Below, piece by piece: positions 40,626-52,967 of a DNA stretch of 64,000 nt. The stretch's first letter is position 1. Every line of letters starts with the position of its first letter. The translations under genes were made by a program, and so were the position numbers. Below the pieces are notes generated by a model. It did no database searches, was not told where the DNA came from, and saw only the letters and a program-made list of their open reading frames with translations. Source of the DNA: Myxocyprinus asiaticus (Eukaryota > Chordata > Actinopteri > Cypriniformes > Catostomidae); assembly GCF_019703515.2 (NCBI RefSeq), contig NC_059348.1, positions 20,355,656 to 20,419,655 on the forward strand. The letters are read 5' to 3'.

Positions 40626-42491
40626 GTTGTCAGTTTAAATAAGACAATATAAAGCAATTAAGTTAATTATTCATTAGATTTTCACAACTGAAATTGACAA
40701 ATCTTTATTTGAGGTCTGAATTTCCTTTTCACATTGATTGGGGTTACTCAGTGTGGGAAAAAAATACATTCAAAATGCCATATAAATTAATGCTTATTAC
40801 ATATGGATCCTTTTGTGACAAATGGCTTGTCACAGTGTATGGATGCAAAGGATATTTCCTTTGGGAATATTATGAATAGATAAATTATACAAAATAGCCT
40901 GGAATAGCTGCGTTGACATGACAACTCGGGTGATTGGATTGGAGGCTGATTTTATAAGTGGATTTGAATTGATGAGCCGAGTTCGCCAAGCTGCTAACAA
41001 CCGCTGCTTCTGCATTTAGAGTAGTATGCATGTCAGCTCTGATGAACTTATACAATCAGCAGGTTAAAGATTATTTTAATTATGTAATGTTAAATTGCCA
41101 AGTACACAGAATTACATTTCTCAATAAAGAAGTGAGCATCAGTCTATGTGTACTTACAAAGGACACTGTTAAAAGTAGCTGTTGTCCTTTATATGCGCCC
41201 AAAGTTTTATAATAATAATCAAATTATTAATAAAGATGGTGGCAATAATAGTCCTGTGACTCTCTGAATACTAGTGAAACAAAATTATGTTTTAAAGAAC
41301 TTCTCATTTCACAGTACATTGCTGGTGAAATTGAGAGGCTTACATCTAAAATTGCTAGAATTTGGTCAGGATTAGGATCAACCTTACAGCAAGCAGTTTC
41401 ACCTCAGGGAACAATACAACTCTAATGCCACCTACTGGCCACACACAGCTCTTTGACAATTTTGCTTTGATGTCCTCAACTAATAATAAAAATAAAAAAA
41501 ACTATTTTGAATATATTCATTTGCATGAAATTATTTAAGGGAATGAATGTCAGTTTGAAAAGTACAAAGCACACGCAACAATTCTTGACATAGATTGAAT
41601 ATAATAAAAAATGTCCAGGTCATAGAAGTCACCAAAATCAAAGAAAGAAGATGAGACATTTTATTTTGAATTAAGAAAATGCAGCACGTTTAAAACTATT
41701 AAGATTCTGCACAACAAAGGGACAAATTGCCATTAGTGTAATCCGAAAAAATGTAATATTGTAATAAAGTAATTAAAATCATCTTGTGCAGACCCAATTG
41801 TTGCTATTGTTTTGTTTTTGTTTTTAATTAATCAGTGTAATATTATTTATCAGCAAAAATTACATTAAGTATAACAAATACTAAAAATTTTAATCATTTA
41901 AATAATATATGATTCATTTATTTTTAGCATAATAGTACATTTAAAAAATCTTAATGGTCCTAAAAATGGGTTTAATTTCGCTATGCAATTTTTTTTTATC
42001 TATTTTATTATTCCGGGTTGAAACATGATGTGGGCATGTTTTTGACAGATTTTGAGAGATTCACCACTCAACTGGTTCAGAGACTGCTCTATGCTCTTTT
42101 ACATTGTGTGAGCATGCAAGATTTAATTTGTTCAATTACCTCTCTCCCCTTCAGCTGACCAGGAGCTTTATATTATATCCTCTTGGACTGACTAAACCTG
42201 TAAACGGAGGGTTTAGGCAAGAAATTGTGACATCATATGCAGTGCCATTACCAGTGACTCATTATCATATGCCCTAATCATACAATGACAAGTGAAGCTC
42301 ATTGATAAAAGAAATTATTAGGACAATTAATCACATGGCCTGTAGGCCACAACTGACAACTAGCGTTTTCCATGGCAACAGCATGGCAACCACCGGCGCT
42401 GCACAGTGGAGCCTCATTTGCTTCACTTTCCTGTTAATACTGCAGGGTTCTGGTTTCCTCTATAATAAGAGCTGAATCCATGAGATCAAAC
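40626..42491. other. dlg1 intron, nothing recognised
   Basis: AT-rich sequence without exon, ORF of interest or transposon ends. Confidence 0.5.
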
Positions 42492-43654
42492 CAGTGGTTC
42501 TCAAAGTGTGGGGCGCGCCACGTAGGGGGGGACGCAGATGTATTGTAAGGGGGGTGCAGAAGACTGGTCCTGCGTGCGCAGCTCTTGACATCCCAAAGCG
42601 TTCATGGTGCTTGGTGTAAACAAGCCATTCAGGCGTGCGTGCCAGTTTCAAATGGGTGAAGAGGTGAATTAACTCTTCAATTTCGGTCTGTTCCACTCAC
42701 AACACTATAATTTGGCTTCAGAAGAATTGAGGTCTAAGGCACGAGTGTTATGGACAACTTTAAGGTGCTCTGATGTGTGCTTTTGGAGCTTGGAAAGCCA
42801 CAATCATGATTCTCTCATCCCTCAATCTTGTGTTTCACAGATGAAAAAAGTCATACTGGATTTGAACGACGAGGGTGAGTAAATTATTTCAGAGAGGTCA
42901 GTTTTTATTTCAATGGTAATTAAAGTTTGTCAGTATAATTAATAAAATTTTTGTACAGAGGTTCTGACCATGGCTGAAACAGCGCATCGACGGCGCTGTC
43001 ACATGATACGTGTTACTTTTTTTTTAGCACTAGCCAGGATGTGCCAATCACAGTCATTTAATATTGCTGGATGAGGATTTTTAAAATAATTTTATAGAGA
43101 CTGCTGAGGCTTATTTCCATTCACATGTTTGAATCCTTACAATTATCAGTTTTTATTAAAAATAACTATCTAGTGTAAAAATGTCTCCAAGGAGATATAA
43201 AACTTTTTGATAGTTAAATGCGGATAAATGGGGGATTCGGTTTTCTGAGCGGCCACACGCCCTCCAGACGAAGAACACTTTGTGTCTCATGAAATACAAC
43301 AATAAGTCTTTGGCTGACAACATGTGCAATTTGCAATATGTTCATGCCCAGGGGTCGCTACTGCAGCAGTATCACTTTCATTAACTTTTTTTTTTATGTT
43401 TTGAAAGTATATAGGCATAATTTTTGTTTTTATGTATTTATGTAACACAGAAAGTATTCACAAAATAACAGAACAACCTAGTGACAGAAGTTCATAATTT
43501 AGATAATTATTTTTTTATTTTTTAAGAGTGTAACTTTTATTTCAGCTTTCATTGTATTTTTAAATAAAAATAATTTTAATAATTTTAATAATTTTACGCA
43601 AAAGTTTTTCTTGTTTTAAAGGGGGGCGTGAACCGAAAAAATTGATAGCCACTG
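42492..43654. mobile_element. hAT non-autonomous element ('cagtggttctcaaa' ends, Buster/Charlie-like)
   Basis: Left cagtggttctcaaagtgtgg with 'ggggcgcgcc' next, right inverse cagtggctatcaatt with 'cacgcccccc' next, both typical of the cagtggttctcaa hAT group. Flanks GATCAAAC and GCTTAAAC fit a decayed 8-bp duplication. A fragment of the 'gagggtgagtaaa' repeat sits inside at 42795-42890. Confidence 0.85.
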
Positions 43655-44133
43655 GCTTAAACTAAACAGGCAAGTACATTTTATATACAAGTGGCTCATA
43701 GAGCATTTGGGTCTGTATGAATTAAATAGAAATCTATATATATAAAACAACATCTATTTGAAAGCCCTGTCTAGTATGTTCCAAAATTATTACAGTACAA
43801 AAAGTTGTAGTATAACACATAATAATCAATCATAGTGACTTCACTGTAAAACTTTGGTCTTTGGGCAAAAACAGCCTCAGATCTTAACAATTCAGATACT
43901 CTAAAACATTTTTAAACTTAAAAGATGCATAAAGCTCAGTAAACAACACTGACAGCTCAACTAGAACAAAGGTAACTATGTTGAAATAAGAAAACAGCAG
44001 AAAGGAATAAGACACTGACTAAACACTGAAACACACACACACAAAAAAACTCATCAGTTGCATATTAAGAATATTACCTCAACATTTCTGCATTCTCCTA
44101 AAGGCACCTTCTGCATAAGCCCACAAAACGTAC

Positions 44134-44358
44134 CTGAATTGTCCTTAATACAATGCAGTCAGCGAAAGTATTGAGGCCGGTGAGGGTAGCAAGCACCCGG
44201 CGCCAGCGGGATGGAGTCGGTTTTGCAGCCTCCTCAGAGGAACTACGTATTGACCACTGTCTATTCTTGGGCCCAGCTGAGCCACCATGAGCAGAACTGG
44301 TGCTGGTGCCTCGACTTCCCCTGGAATATAGGTTGTTTCCACTGAAGATGTAGTTCAT
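44134..44358 (-). CDS. candidate alternative first coding exon (MNYIFSGNNL...)
   Basis: ATG (G at -3) opens exactly 75 codons ending at a strong donor (CAG then gtacgt), phase 0. The peptide begins MNYIFSGNNLYSRGSRGTST, is Ser/Gly-rich in its first half, then basic (SRWRRV), and ends ATLTGLNTFADCIVLRTIQ. GC and codon composition stand out from the AT-rich flanks. An in-frame ATG nine codons upstream (44385) is a second possible start. A ccacag just before the ATG could be an acceptor, but its phase would not fit. I do not recognise a homologue. Position and phase make a dlg1 alternative N-terminus the simplest reading. Confidence 0.5.
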
Positions 44359-45906
44359 CGCTGTGGAGGAACTATGGATGCACACGAGTCACTTTTCAGG
44401 AGTGGTTTGATGACAAAAACAGGAAAACAAATCTAGCCAGAATCTGAGAGTGCTTCCAAACAACTTCCTTAATTATGATTGTGGCTTCCTGTGCTGTGTG
44501 TATCATAAGTTTTCATCTGAACAAAGCCTCAAGTGTGCTGTGTACTCGTGACCGCAGGATCTTAAGACACTCCTTCATTCCCCTTCAAAACTTGCTCTGT
44601 GATACAGCTACACCCATCCAACACTGTTTTGGTTCGAATTCCCAAAGAAAGAAAGTGAATATTCTGAGCAAAGCTAGCTGCTCTTTTATCAGTCACAAGT
44701 AGTTGGGGATGCAAACTCAAAGAAGGTGATCACTGGCTGGGCAAATTACGAGTTGGCACTACCTTGTTCCACTGAAGCCATCTGTGCAATTCTGTGATCC
44801 AGCAAGATAATAAATTTGAAGGCCAAGGAATGATTGACAGCTGTCTGTCCAAGTCCAACTGGGAATGTCACTCTGCCCAATGAACAATACTTACAAGCAA
44901 TAAAGTGAAAATTAGACCCAGATAAAAATAAATTAAAAAAAAGGTAAAATGAAGTTCAATATCACTTGTCGTTTAGGTCCTTCCTCTGACATGGTTTTCC
45001 CATATTACCAAAAATGTCAGTTTAAGCGAACTATAGGAATAAGTCAGTAATTAGAAAATACTAACAATACTTGAGTAACCATAAATTGAGGCATCGCAGA
45101 AACGTACAAAGTATTCCTTAGGGCTGGATCAGTTGGGTAAACATTTGTTGTGCACGCAGTAGCCGATCTTTAACAGCGCTACTCAGAAGGAACCTCTTCC
45201 ATTCAACAGTTCCGCAGATGTGCCACAGGTGCCAGAGGAGTTGGCTGATTTTGTCACCAGGCTCTGCCTCCACTCCCTTGGGAGCTTAAAGCCATGGCAA
45301 CAGCTCGTACATCTAAAAGAGCCAGCAGGATTTCCCGGGCAGGCTCCGGTCCCCTGTCTCGCACCAGAAGCCACAGTAAACACACTCTTCGGCTTCATCT
45401 GTTGACATATTCATTAGTGCACTAGAGCCTACAGCAAGGACTGGATGGTACAAAAACAATAACGTTCGGTTGTCAACACCATGCTGGCTTGAGCACTGTG
45501 ATAGTGTTGCATTCCTTCGCGTAATCAGATAAAGTCCTTTGCATGTAGACTCCATTGAATTACAATGAAGAATTTCTCAATTACAAACACAATTGACTCA
45601 CTTGGATTTTGCTTTTAACTATTGATTAGATGGCACCCCGAACAACAATGCTAAAGCTCCTCCACTCCTTTGAAAAGATTCCCAATAGATATGGCAGGAC
45701 ATCAATAATGCATTCCAAATTACCCCTGAACACACTGTGTGCATGTCTAATGAGATCCCGGCAAAACCCATTTAGAGCCACCTCTCAAAATTGAGCCACC
45801 CTGTCACCTTGCTAACTGACAATTAGACCACCATACCGCTGCACACAATGGCACAGCAAACCCACACCATTAAAGGGAAGTGGATAGATTTGAATGTCTT
45901 ACTATG
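44359..45906. other. dlg1 intron with a GC-richer island near 45.18-45.43 kb
   Basis: Mostly unremarkable. At 45180-45430 composition rises and minus-strand frames include a short Cys-rich ORF beginning MSTDEAEECVYCGFWCETGD (ATG near 45411, stop near 45319). No clear donor follows, so no exon is called. Confidence 0.4.
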
Positions 45907-46140
45907 TTAAAGGGATAATTCACCCAAAAATAAACATTCTCTCATCATTTACTTACCTATCATGTTGTTCCGAATCCAAACCCCTATGACTTTCTATCTT
46001 CATGGAATGCAAAAGAAGATGTCAAACGCATCTTTTAGCATACAGTGAAAGCAAAAGGTGAGTGAGGAATACATTCTGCCATATTTTTTTATTTATTAAT
46101 GACCGCATTTTCCATTTTGGGTGAAGAGTTGAGAATAAGA
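45907..46140. repeat. interspersed repeat, 'ttaaagggataattcaccc' family
   Basis: Begins at TTAA with agggataattcacccaaaaa and carries 'atttacttacc...catgttgttccgaatccaaac', the inverse of the 8.4-kb copy. The right end 'ttttgggtgaaga' is decayed. Confidence 0.88.
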
Positions 46141-46693
46141 TAACAACAAGTACATGTCTAATGCAAAAGGAACAGCAAGCGTTAGTCCTGCCACAGTATG
46201 TACAGTAGGTACTGGCCACATATGAATGTTCTACTGGTTGAATGGGCACCTTGCGTGGGATATCAGTTTTCATAGGCCACACAATGGCTGACAAATTTGA
46301 CTGACTATTGACAGGGTCAGACTGCTGGTCATCCTCTCAATAGATGTTGACAGCAGAGTCAGGATCCACAGATGTTCTCTTGGCTATTCCTGTCACCGCC
46401 TTTTCTCCAGATTCAGTCATTTGATAAATGCCTGTTCTGTTCGGAGACCATGAAAATATGAGATCAAGGAATGTCTGCATTTACACTTCAGATTCATTCA
46501 GAACCTGAATGTTATTTCAACTCTGGGTTTTTAATCAGATATTGTGGCAGTTATTTTAATAATTCAAATGTAGGAGCCAAAGGCAACTGTGTCTTGTTAG
46601 GACAATTGCTGTTTATGTGTGTAGCCTAAACTTAGAGCTTATGCAACAAAGGCACTGAATACCTGTTCCCTTAATTAAGGCACTAAATATATT

Positions 46694-47243
46694 TTAGTGG
46701 GGTTCACAGGTCTGAGCCCACCTAAGAAAATTATTAAATTAAGCATTTTTCTAATTTAATAAAGTTTTTGTTTTGTTTTTTCAATACAAATGATATTATT
46801 AGCATAACATTTTCAAGGAAAAGTTGAATTGAGAAATGTACATACATTTCAGAATTTCTTAGTATTTAGTATGTCCTTTCACTTTAATGACAAGATCCAC
46901 TCAATCTGGTATGGACTTCACAGGTTTGTGCAAAATCTGATGATCAATGTTATCCCAGTATGATCTGAGAATGTTCCAAACAGCATATAGTGTGTTTTAA
47001 TGGAAAGCAACAAATCTGACCCTCTGATATGGTCACTACCACAAATTTGCTTATTTGATTAGTAATCTAGAAACAGTGCAGAATCTTATATATTTCTTAT
47101 TCCTTATATGTCATAAAGTTTTTTTTTAGTTATAAAGTGTTCTCTTACAATCCTAAAACTGTATTTCAATTATTTACAAGTATATAAAATAGATTTTTAA
47201 ATCCTATATGTTCAAAGTGTAGTCTGAATTTTGAAGCCCACTG
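46694..47243. mobile_element. Tc1/mariner remnant ('cagtgggcttcaaaattcag' ends)
   Basis: Left 'agtggggttcacaggtctgagccc', right inverse 'cagtgggcttcaaaattcagact'. The interior 'tatgtcctttcactttaatgac...tggtatggacttcacag...tcaatgttatcccagta' is the non-coding subterminal region typical of a teleost Tc1 family. The transposase is deleted. Confidence 0.8.
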
Positions 47244-48072
47244 TATATCCCCACAAACAAGCAAACAGTGCTTCCACCAACCCAGCAATTTGTACAGCCC
47301 AAGCTATTATGGTTATTTCCAAATGAAACATGCCTTTGATAACAAATTACATGCATCATTTAGCGACTAGGAACCATAACAATAAATCGGAGCAGTAAAA
47401 TGAGATTAAACGTTCCAGCATGTTCAACAACCATGATTGGATCAATGGCAAAGCACTGCTGCCATTCACATCTGTAACGTGCACGCTTCATCCAGCACAC
47501 CGTGTGTGTGTACAGTGAGCACTGCTGCATGACATAGGCATGCAGGTTGCCAGGCAGCAGAAGGAAGAGATATGTGCTTTCACATTTTCTCATCGAAACG
47601 CACTGACGTGCTGGACATCACACACTCACACAGATGACTACCGCAATATAACGCAGAACAACATTTGTGTTTTCCACATCAAAACAAAGCACTTTGCTGA
47701 GGCCTTACAAGCGTGTCAATCAGTGCCTCAGATGACATGACCTATCACCTAAACATAACGCACGTCTTCTCTGTTACAGCACATCTGGCTTGCACTCTAA
47801 GTGGTAATTAAATAGTTGTCCAAGTCATTTAAATGGAATAAAATCTGAACCACAAATCAGACCAATGCTGCTACAGAATAAGCATGCACTTAGATAAAAT
47901 GGACAATAATTTGATCACCATTAATTTTAGATGACACAGATTAACTAACTTCAGCATCGAAAAAAAGGTTTAGCATTTATGATTTGCTTATCTTGAAGCC
48001 AATTCTATATGCAGGGCAGTGACTGACGTGCAGCTGTCTGAGCGTTTTCCTGTTGCAAATTCCCAAACCTAC
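47244..48072. other. dlg1 intron, nothing recognised
   Basis: No exon or element seen between the Tc1 remnant and the candidate first exon at 48 kb. Confidence 0.5.
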
Positions 48073-48162
48073 CAACAAGTGCAGATGCCGCCTCTTGGTT
48101 CTCCTGAGGGTACCCATGATCCGGCGACCCATCTTTTTAGCATACCACACCGAGTTGAGCAT
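48073..48162 (-). CDS. candidate alternative first coding exon (MLNSVWYAKK...)
   Basis: ATG with A at -3 opens 30 codons (MLNSVWYAKKMGRRIMGTLR, then RTKRRHLHLL), ending at a consensus donor (gtaggt) in phase 0, as every linker exon of dlg1 requires. The peptide is short, basic and starts hydrophobic. This recalls in size, though not in sequence, the short alternative N-termini of PSD-95 family members that replace L27. It lies inside the intron between the 51.1 kb and 34.6 kb exons, in a GC-richer patch with a CT/GA-rich tract at 48440-48477 upstream. No acceptor in a compatible frame is obvious upstream, so it is read as a first exon. No homologue recognised. It could instead be a chance ORF. 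Confidence 0.45.
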
Positions 48163-48650
48163 TGTGGGCTGAGGCTGGTGTGTGTGGGGTTCACGCTCTG
48201 GTGAGATAGCGCTCGTTTCCCAAGTCTGACCTGCCCCCCTGTACCTCTTCTTACGCAGGCATCTCAAAGCCAGTATCTGCACATGGTACGTGCTGGTGAC
48301 AAAAACATACAGTGCAGGTGCCTACGAACGTATGGAGAGAGAAAAACAGAGGCAGAGGCTGCCTGACGCATGCAAACTGCAGCAGAGAAAAAGAGCTTCA
48401 CAATCTCTGCAGCCCTTAGTTAAAAGGCTACTTAATTCACCTTCTCTCTTTCTCTCTCTCTCTCTCTCTTTCTTTCTGCTGTGGCTGATGCAGTTCTTGG
48501 CACGCAGATCCGATCGTGGCTGTGCAGTGGTGGGAAGTGAGCTCAGGGCAGAGCAGTGCAGACGGCTGCAGGTGCCCGCTTTCACCTCTTCCAGCTCAAA
48601 ATGAGTCCGCAGGAAGCCGAGAGAGTGAGGCTTGGCCAGCACTGACTTCG
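48163..48650 (-). promoter_or_regulatory. possible 5' UTR/promoter region of the 48-kb first exon
   Basis: GC-richer than the surrounding intron. It has a CT-rich tract (GA-rich on the transcribed strand) at 48440-48477, a feature common near alternative promoters. No clear TATA box recognised. Inference only, dependent on the exon call. Confidence 0.25.
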
Positions 48651-49357
48651 CTTCACTCTGTTATGAGACTGATTTCCTGAATGAAGCAAGTCTAAAGGCT
48701 TGCATTGCAGAGAACACTCCAATGCTATGCCTTGTACGGTCTCTGACAAACAGCTGCAGTGTCCCTGTGCTGCCTGGTGAACGCGTCATCTTCTCTTTTA
48801 TCACTTCGCAGAGCTGACCTTCCCCTTCTTCCTCACATTGCCTTAGATATGTGACAGGGTAACATCCCTTTGCCTGTGAAAAATTCCTCTCTGGCGCTTT
48901 TAGGTTTTAAGGTATGGTGGGCTGGTGGCTCTTTGCATTCAACGTGCTCTTCTGTTACTTTCTTTAACGTGCGATTAAGCCATTTAACTTTGGTTCACAG
49001 GGAGATATATCAGGACTGACGTCACTGACGGGAAACCGGCTCATGATTTGTATGAGAAAAGTGACTGAAGGACACAGCCTCACCTCAAATCCATAGCATC
49101 ACAGCCTCGTTCTTATATATGCATTGCTTGGAATTACAATCATTTCTAGGCCTCCACATCATACAGCATATTCTGAATAAGTCATGACCAACTGGTCGAT
49201 TCTCGCAAAACTTGTCAAGGTGATGTCTTGTTCATATATAACCCCAAAAATATATTAAAAGCCTACATTTATGACCATTAAGATTTCTTGCATTGTGATA
49301 TTATTTTCAGGACACTTAAGAACATTTTCTTTACTATAATGCCTCCGGAGATTCTAT
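48651..49357. other. dlg1 intron, nothing recognised
   Basis: No exon, no repeat ends recognised. Confidence 0.5.
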
Positions 49358-50142
49358 TTCTACTATAATAATAATAAATTTAATTTATATAGCGCTTTTC
49401 CCGAGCTCAAAGCGCTTTGCATGCAACAACAAACATAAATACATCAAAACAAAACACAAAAAAACAATAGTCCACACAAACACAAATCACTAAAACGATA
49501 CAGTCCACAAAAGCACAACATTACAATCCAGTAGTAAAACGTATAGTCCAAAGTGAAAATGTGGATGTGCACAAGTCCGATCAAACAGTTCAAAAGAAAT
49601 GAGCGGGGGGGGGGGAAATGACATGACCAGAGTTGTCCCTCGTGGAGTGGATGGCACCAAGCAACCCGCGCCAACCCGCATCTCCCACGCCACAGAGCCA
49701 AGACGAGTACAAATTCCAGGACACCAAATGGCGAACGGGAACACACAATGGCAGCCACCTTGCTGCAAAACCCTCCATAACAAAGCACAGCCGCGCCGTC
49801 CACAGCAACCGTGCTGCAAACGCCGCCAGGTAGGCAGGCCGGTGGAATCAGGTAGACCGGGTAACACACCGTACCAGGCCGGTGAGCAGAGCAGCCCCCA
49901 CACACCAGCGGGAACCACGAAAACTGGCGAAAGTCAGTTGGAATTAAATCCAAAAATGTCCATTTTATGGGTGTGTGAAATGAAAGGGAAAAAAGTGCAT
50001 TTAAGTAAATACAACAAGATGAAACAAAACTAAAGACAAACAAACAGCTCCAGAGTGAAGCGGCAGCCAAAACGCGCACAGTGTACTCACACCGGAAACA
50101 CTCCCATACTCCCATTGTTTTCAATGACAATTTTCTGTACCG
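49358..50142 (-). mobile_element. retroposon ending in 'aaagcgctatataaatt...(att)n'
   Basis: On the minus strand the 3' end reads 'caaagcgctttgagctcggg', then 'aaaagcgctatataaatt' and an ATT-type tail at 49365-49375, the well-known 3' terminus of a class of vertebrate/teleost retroposons. The 5' side near 50140 is GC-richer ('gtttccggtgtgagtacact'). A 234-codon minus ORF (49444-50148) and a 144-codon plus ORF overlap. Neither shows a domain, so coding status is doubtful. Confidence 0.6.
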
Positions 50143-51093
50143 TAGCACATTAATAATTTTTTACTGCATTAAAGTAAAACGTATTGTAATGTACTATACA
50201 GTATCATGATTTTGTTTCTTATTAAAATCATTGAAAATTAAAGGCAGTACCAAGGAAGTACTACTATGATGTCTAAAATAAACATACTCAACAATTTAAA
50301 TAATATAGCAGTTGTTCACATTGCAATAATGTCTTTTTTCGTGTTGCGGTAATGAGAATTGGGGAATAAAATGAGCATAACTAAAAGTAATGTCACACAA
50401 TGTTAAAAATCTTAATGGCCCTGAAAATAGGCTTCATTTTCTATATGCAAAATATAATTTCTTTCTTATTTTTTTATTTTTTTTTCTATTTTGCACAAGC
50501 CTGCAATAAAAGAACAGCAAAGCATAATCAATCTTTGTCAATCAATTCACCATATAGAATCACTTTAAACACCACATTTCATGCAGTAATCAGGCTATAA
50601 CTGGAATCTATAGCTGTCACAACAAGGATCACGGAAAAAAAATCCTGAAACTTTAAAACACACTGGCCATGCGCTGTGGAAGCTGAGGTGCTTCCATGTA
50701 TGACTGCATGCACCAACACATAACAAATGCAACATCAACAGCTATAACCTCCACATATGCAGCCAAACAACTGTTGAATTCAAAGTACAGTCTGATTTGT
50801 TCAGAACCTATGTAGATTCTAGCATGCCCCTATCAAACTTATAAACACAAATGAGAAGGGCAAAAGAGGAGTACAATATGAGATCCCATGCATTTTAGGA
50901 ATGGTACTGGAGTGTACCCTTTCAGCATTAAGCCTAAAAATGCATGCAAGTCTCATCATGAAACAATGACCAGCTGCATTAACCAGCCATGTTCATTACA
51001 CAGAATTGACCAACATCATACAACAGAACGGGGAAGCCAGCAGCACAAAGAGATGGCGAATGCCGCTTGCCATGTGGGAGGAGTGACTGTTAC
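50143..51093. other. dlg1 intron, nothing recognised
   Basis: No exon or transposon ends recognised. Confidence 0.5.
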
Positions 51094-51210
51094 CTGGACG
51101 GTCACAGGACTTTGAGGGTACGGGTTGGAGAGGGAAGTAGTAGGAGGAGGAGGACTCTCCTCATTCACTACAGTAGATGCCCCATCGAAGATGCATTCCA
51201 GTGATTCAAC
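51094..51210 (-). CDS. dlg1: dlg1 exon: linker segment VESLECIFDG...
   Basis: 39 codons, phase 0 to phase 0, with acceptor cccctctgtag and donor gtaaca. The peptide begins VESLECIFDGASTVVNEESP, is followed by a PPPPTTSLSN segment and ends SPVTVQ. It follows HISPMK in order and frame; as I recall fish Dlg1 proteins, they carry a comparable VE-initial, Ser/Pro-rich stretch at this place. It is a low-complexity linker with no domain. The match to mammalian DLG1 is weak because this segment evolves fast, so the assignment rests mainly on clean splice sites, phase and position. Confidence 0.85.
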
Positions 51211-51334
51211 CTACAGAGGGGCATTGAACTCAGTGTATTACAACACAGGATTGCCTGAGGGTTAAAAGTGGCTACATATTAAAAATGACATTATTATAAA
51301 AAAGCAGATACAGAAAGGACAGACAGATGGACCA

Positions 51335-51401
51335 AAAAAAAAAAAAAAAACTAAGGTTAGAAATGTTTGAAAGTATAAAAAAAAAAAAAAAAAAAAAAAA
51401 C
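51335..51401. repeat. two poly-A tracts
   Basis: About 18 A at 51334-51351 and about 25 A at 51377-51401, just upstream (in transcript sense) of the 51.1-kb exon. Confidence 0.9.
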
Positions 51402-51639
51402 CTTGGTGTGCAGCACACTAGGTTTAAAGACACAGCCGAAGAGTTAGCAAAATGGCGAGTAGTATGATAAGGACCATTATAGAATGCAGACTGTTTAAAT
51501 CATCTGGATGCAAACGTTCATTCCAAATGCAACTGTGGGGAGTGGACTAAGGCTTCATAGTCCCCACAAATGTACGTTTTATCCTCCATGTAAAACACAG
51601 TAACATACACTTCGTGTGTGTGTGCGTTTCTACAACTTT

Positions 51640-52400
51640 GAGCACTTTTAGCACTGTGGACTTCTAGAAAGTCTTGTAAAAAACATTTTCACACTAGTGC
51701 ATCACAGGATATTTATGTCTTTTTTGTCATTTTCTCCTGAAATTTATGGGAATTCCCACCACAGTGTCATTTCCAGCAGATCTCAAATTCTGTATTGTGT
51801 TTAACAGAATTCTGTGGTGGAATGACGGTGATGGAAATGACATTTTTGAATGTCTTGCTAAGGCTAATTACATAGCTATCAATTTATGTATCCAAAATAC
51901 ACAAGATTAAATAATATCTTCACATTTGCATAATTTGTCAAAATTGCTATTATAATTACTTTTATTATTCAAAATAACTTTTGAAAAAGGACCTTTTAAA
52001 ACATTTTAGGGCCAGAATTGTTTGGAGTAGAGGAACTTGACTTATCGTGATTTCTGAAAATTTGACAAATCATTTCCACTCAATAAATATTGAAATGGAT
52101 TATGTTTATTTCATTCTTTGTTTACATTATCATAGTTTTAAACATGCAATAATTTGTATTTTTATAATGGATTTTCAGTTTAATATTGAAAGTCTGGGAC
52201 AAAGCTAAAACAATAAAATCTATACATCCTCTGTAAAAGGCATTTTGAAAAGTACCTAAAAAAAGATCCTGTTATAAAAAAAAACCTATGACATTCACAT
52301 AACAAAAGAGTTGAAATCTGTTCCTTTTAATTCAAATTAAACCATGGGACATGAAATTGCCCCAAGGTTAAGAAACACCAATAAAAAGTAAAGAGAAAAC
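51640..52400 (+). repeat. interspersed repeat, copy B (first copy near 0.33-0.9 kb)
   Basis: Collinear blocks with copy A: 'ttttagcactg', 'cattttcacac', 'gaattctgtggtgg', 'cttgctaaggctaat', 'aatttatgtatcc', 'gttgaaatctgtt', 'ccatgggacat' and 'ttaagaaacacc'. Unclassified; no coding frame. Confidence 0.7.
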
Positions 52401-52967
52401 CAGTCTTTAACAGAAATGGCCACAAAATCACTTTCACCTGATAGTCACAAATAATAATAAAATAAAATTAAAAACAAACAAAAAAACTGTATTTGTTTTG
52501 CCACATTAGCATCACCAATAGCATCACCACTAATATTATGCAATATTTTGAATGTAACACAAGGTGGCAATAGAACCCACCACTGATTTCAGCAGTGAAC
52601 TGAACAGATGAACTAATCTTCAACACTACAACATTTCCCTTACAGAGTTTCCCGTCAATTTGTCTTATGACAAATTACAATGGTGGGTGATAAATCTCAG
52701 CAAGTGATATCAGCTTGTATAACTCGCAGCTATGTGAATATATTCTTTGAATCACAATTACACCTCAGGCGTTTTATCGGTATGGAAAACAATAATCGCC
52801 TGTAGGGAGTGAAGATGTGTCTGTCCTATATTTCAACAGCCTTAGGCATGAGTACATTCAGTGCAGTACAGCCATGGTCAGGGTGGAAGTACCATTTAAA
52901 GGGTCTGTTAGAAGATGCTGAAGTGACTCTGAGAACAGCTGGGTCATAACTGTATGGACCTAATGAG

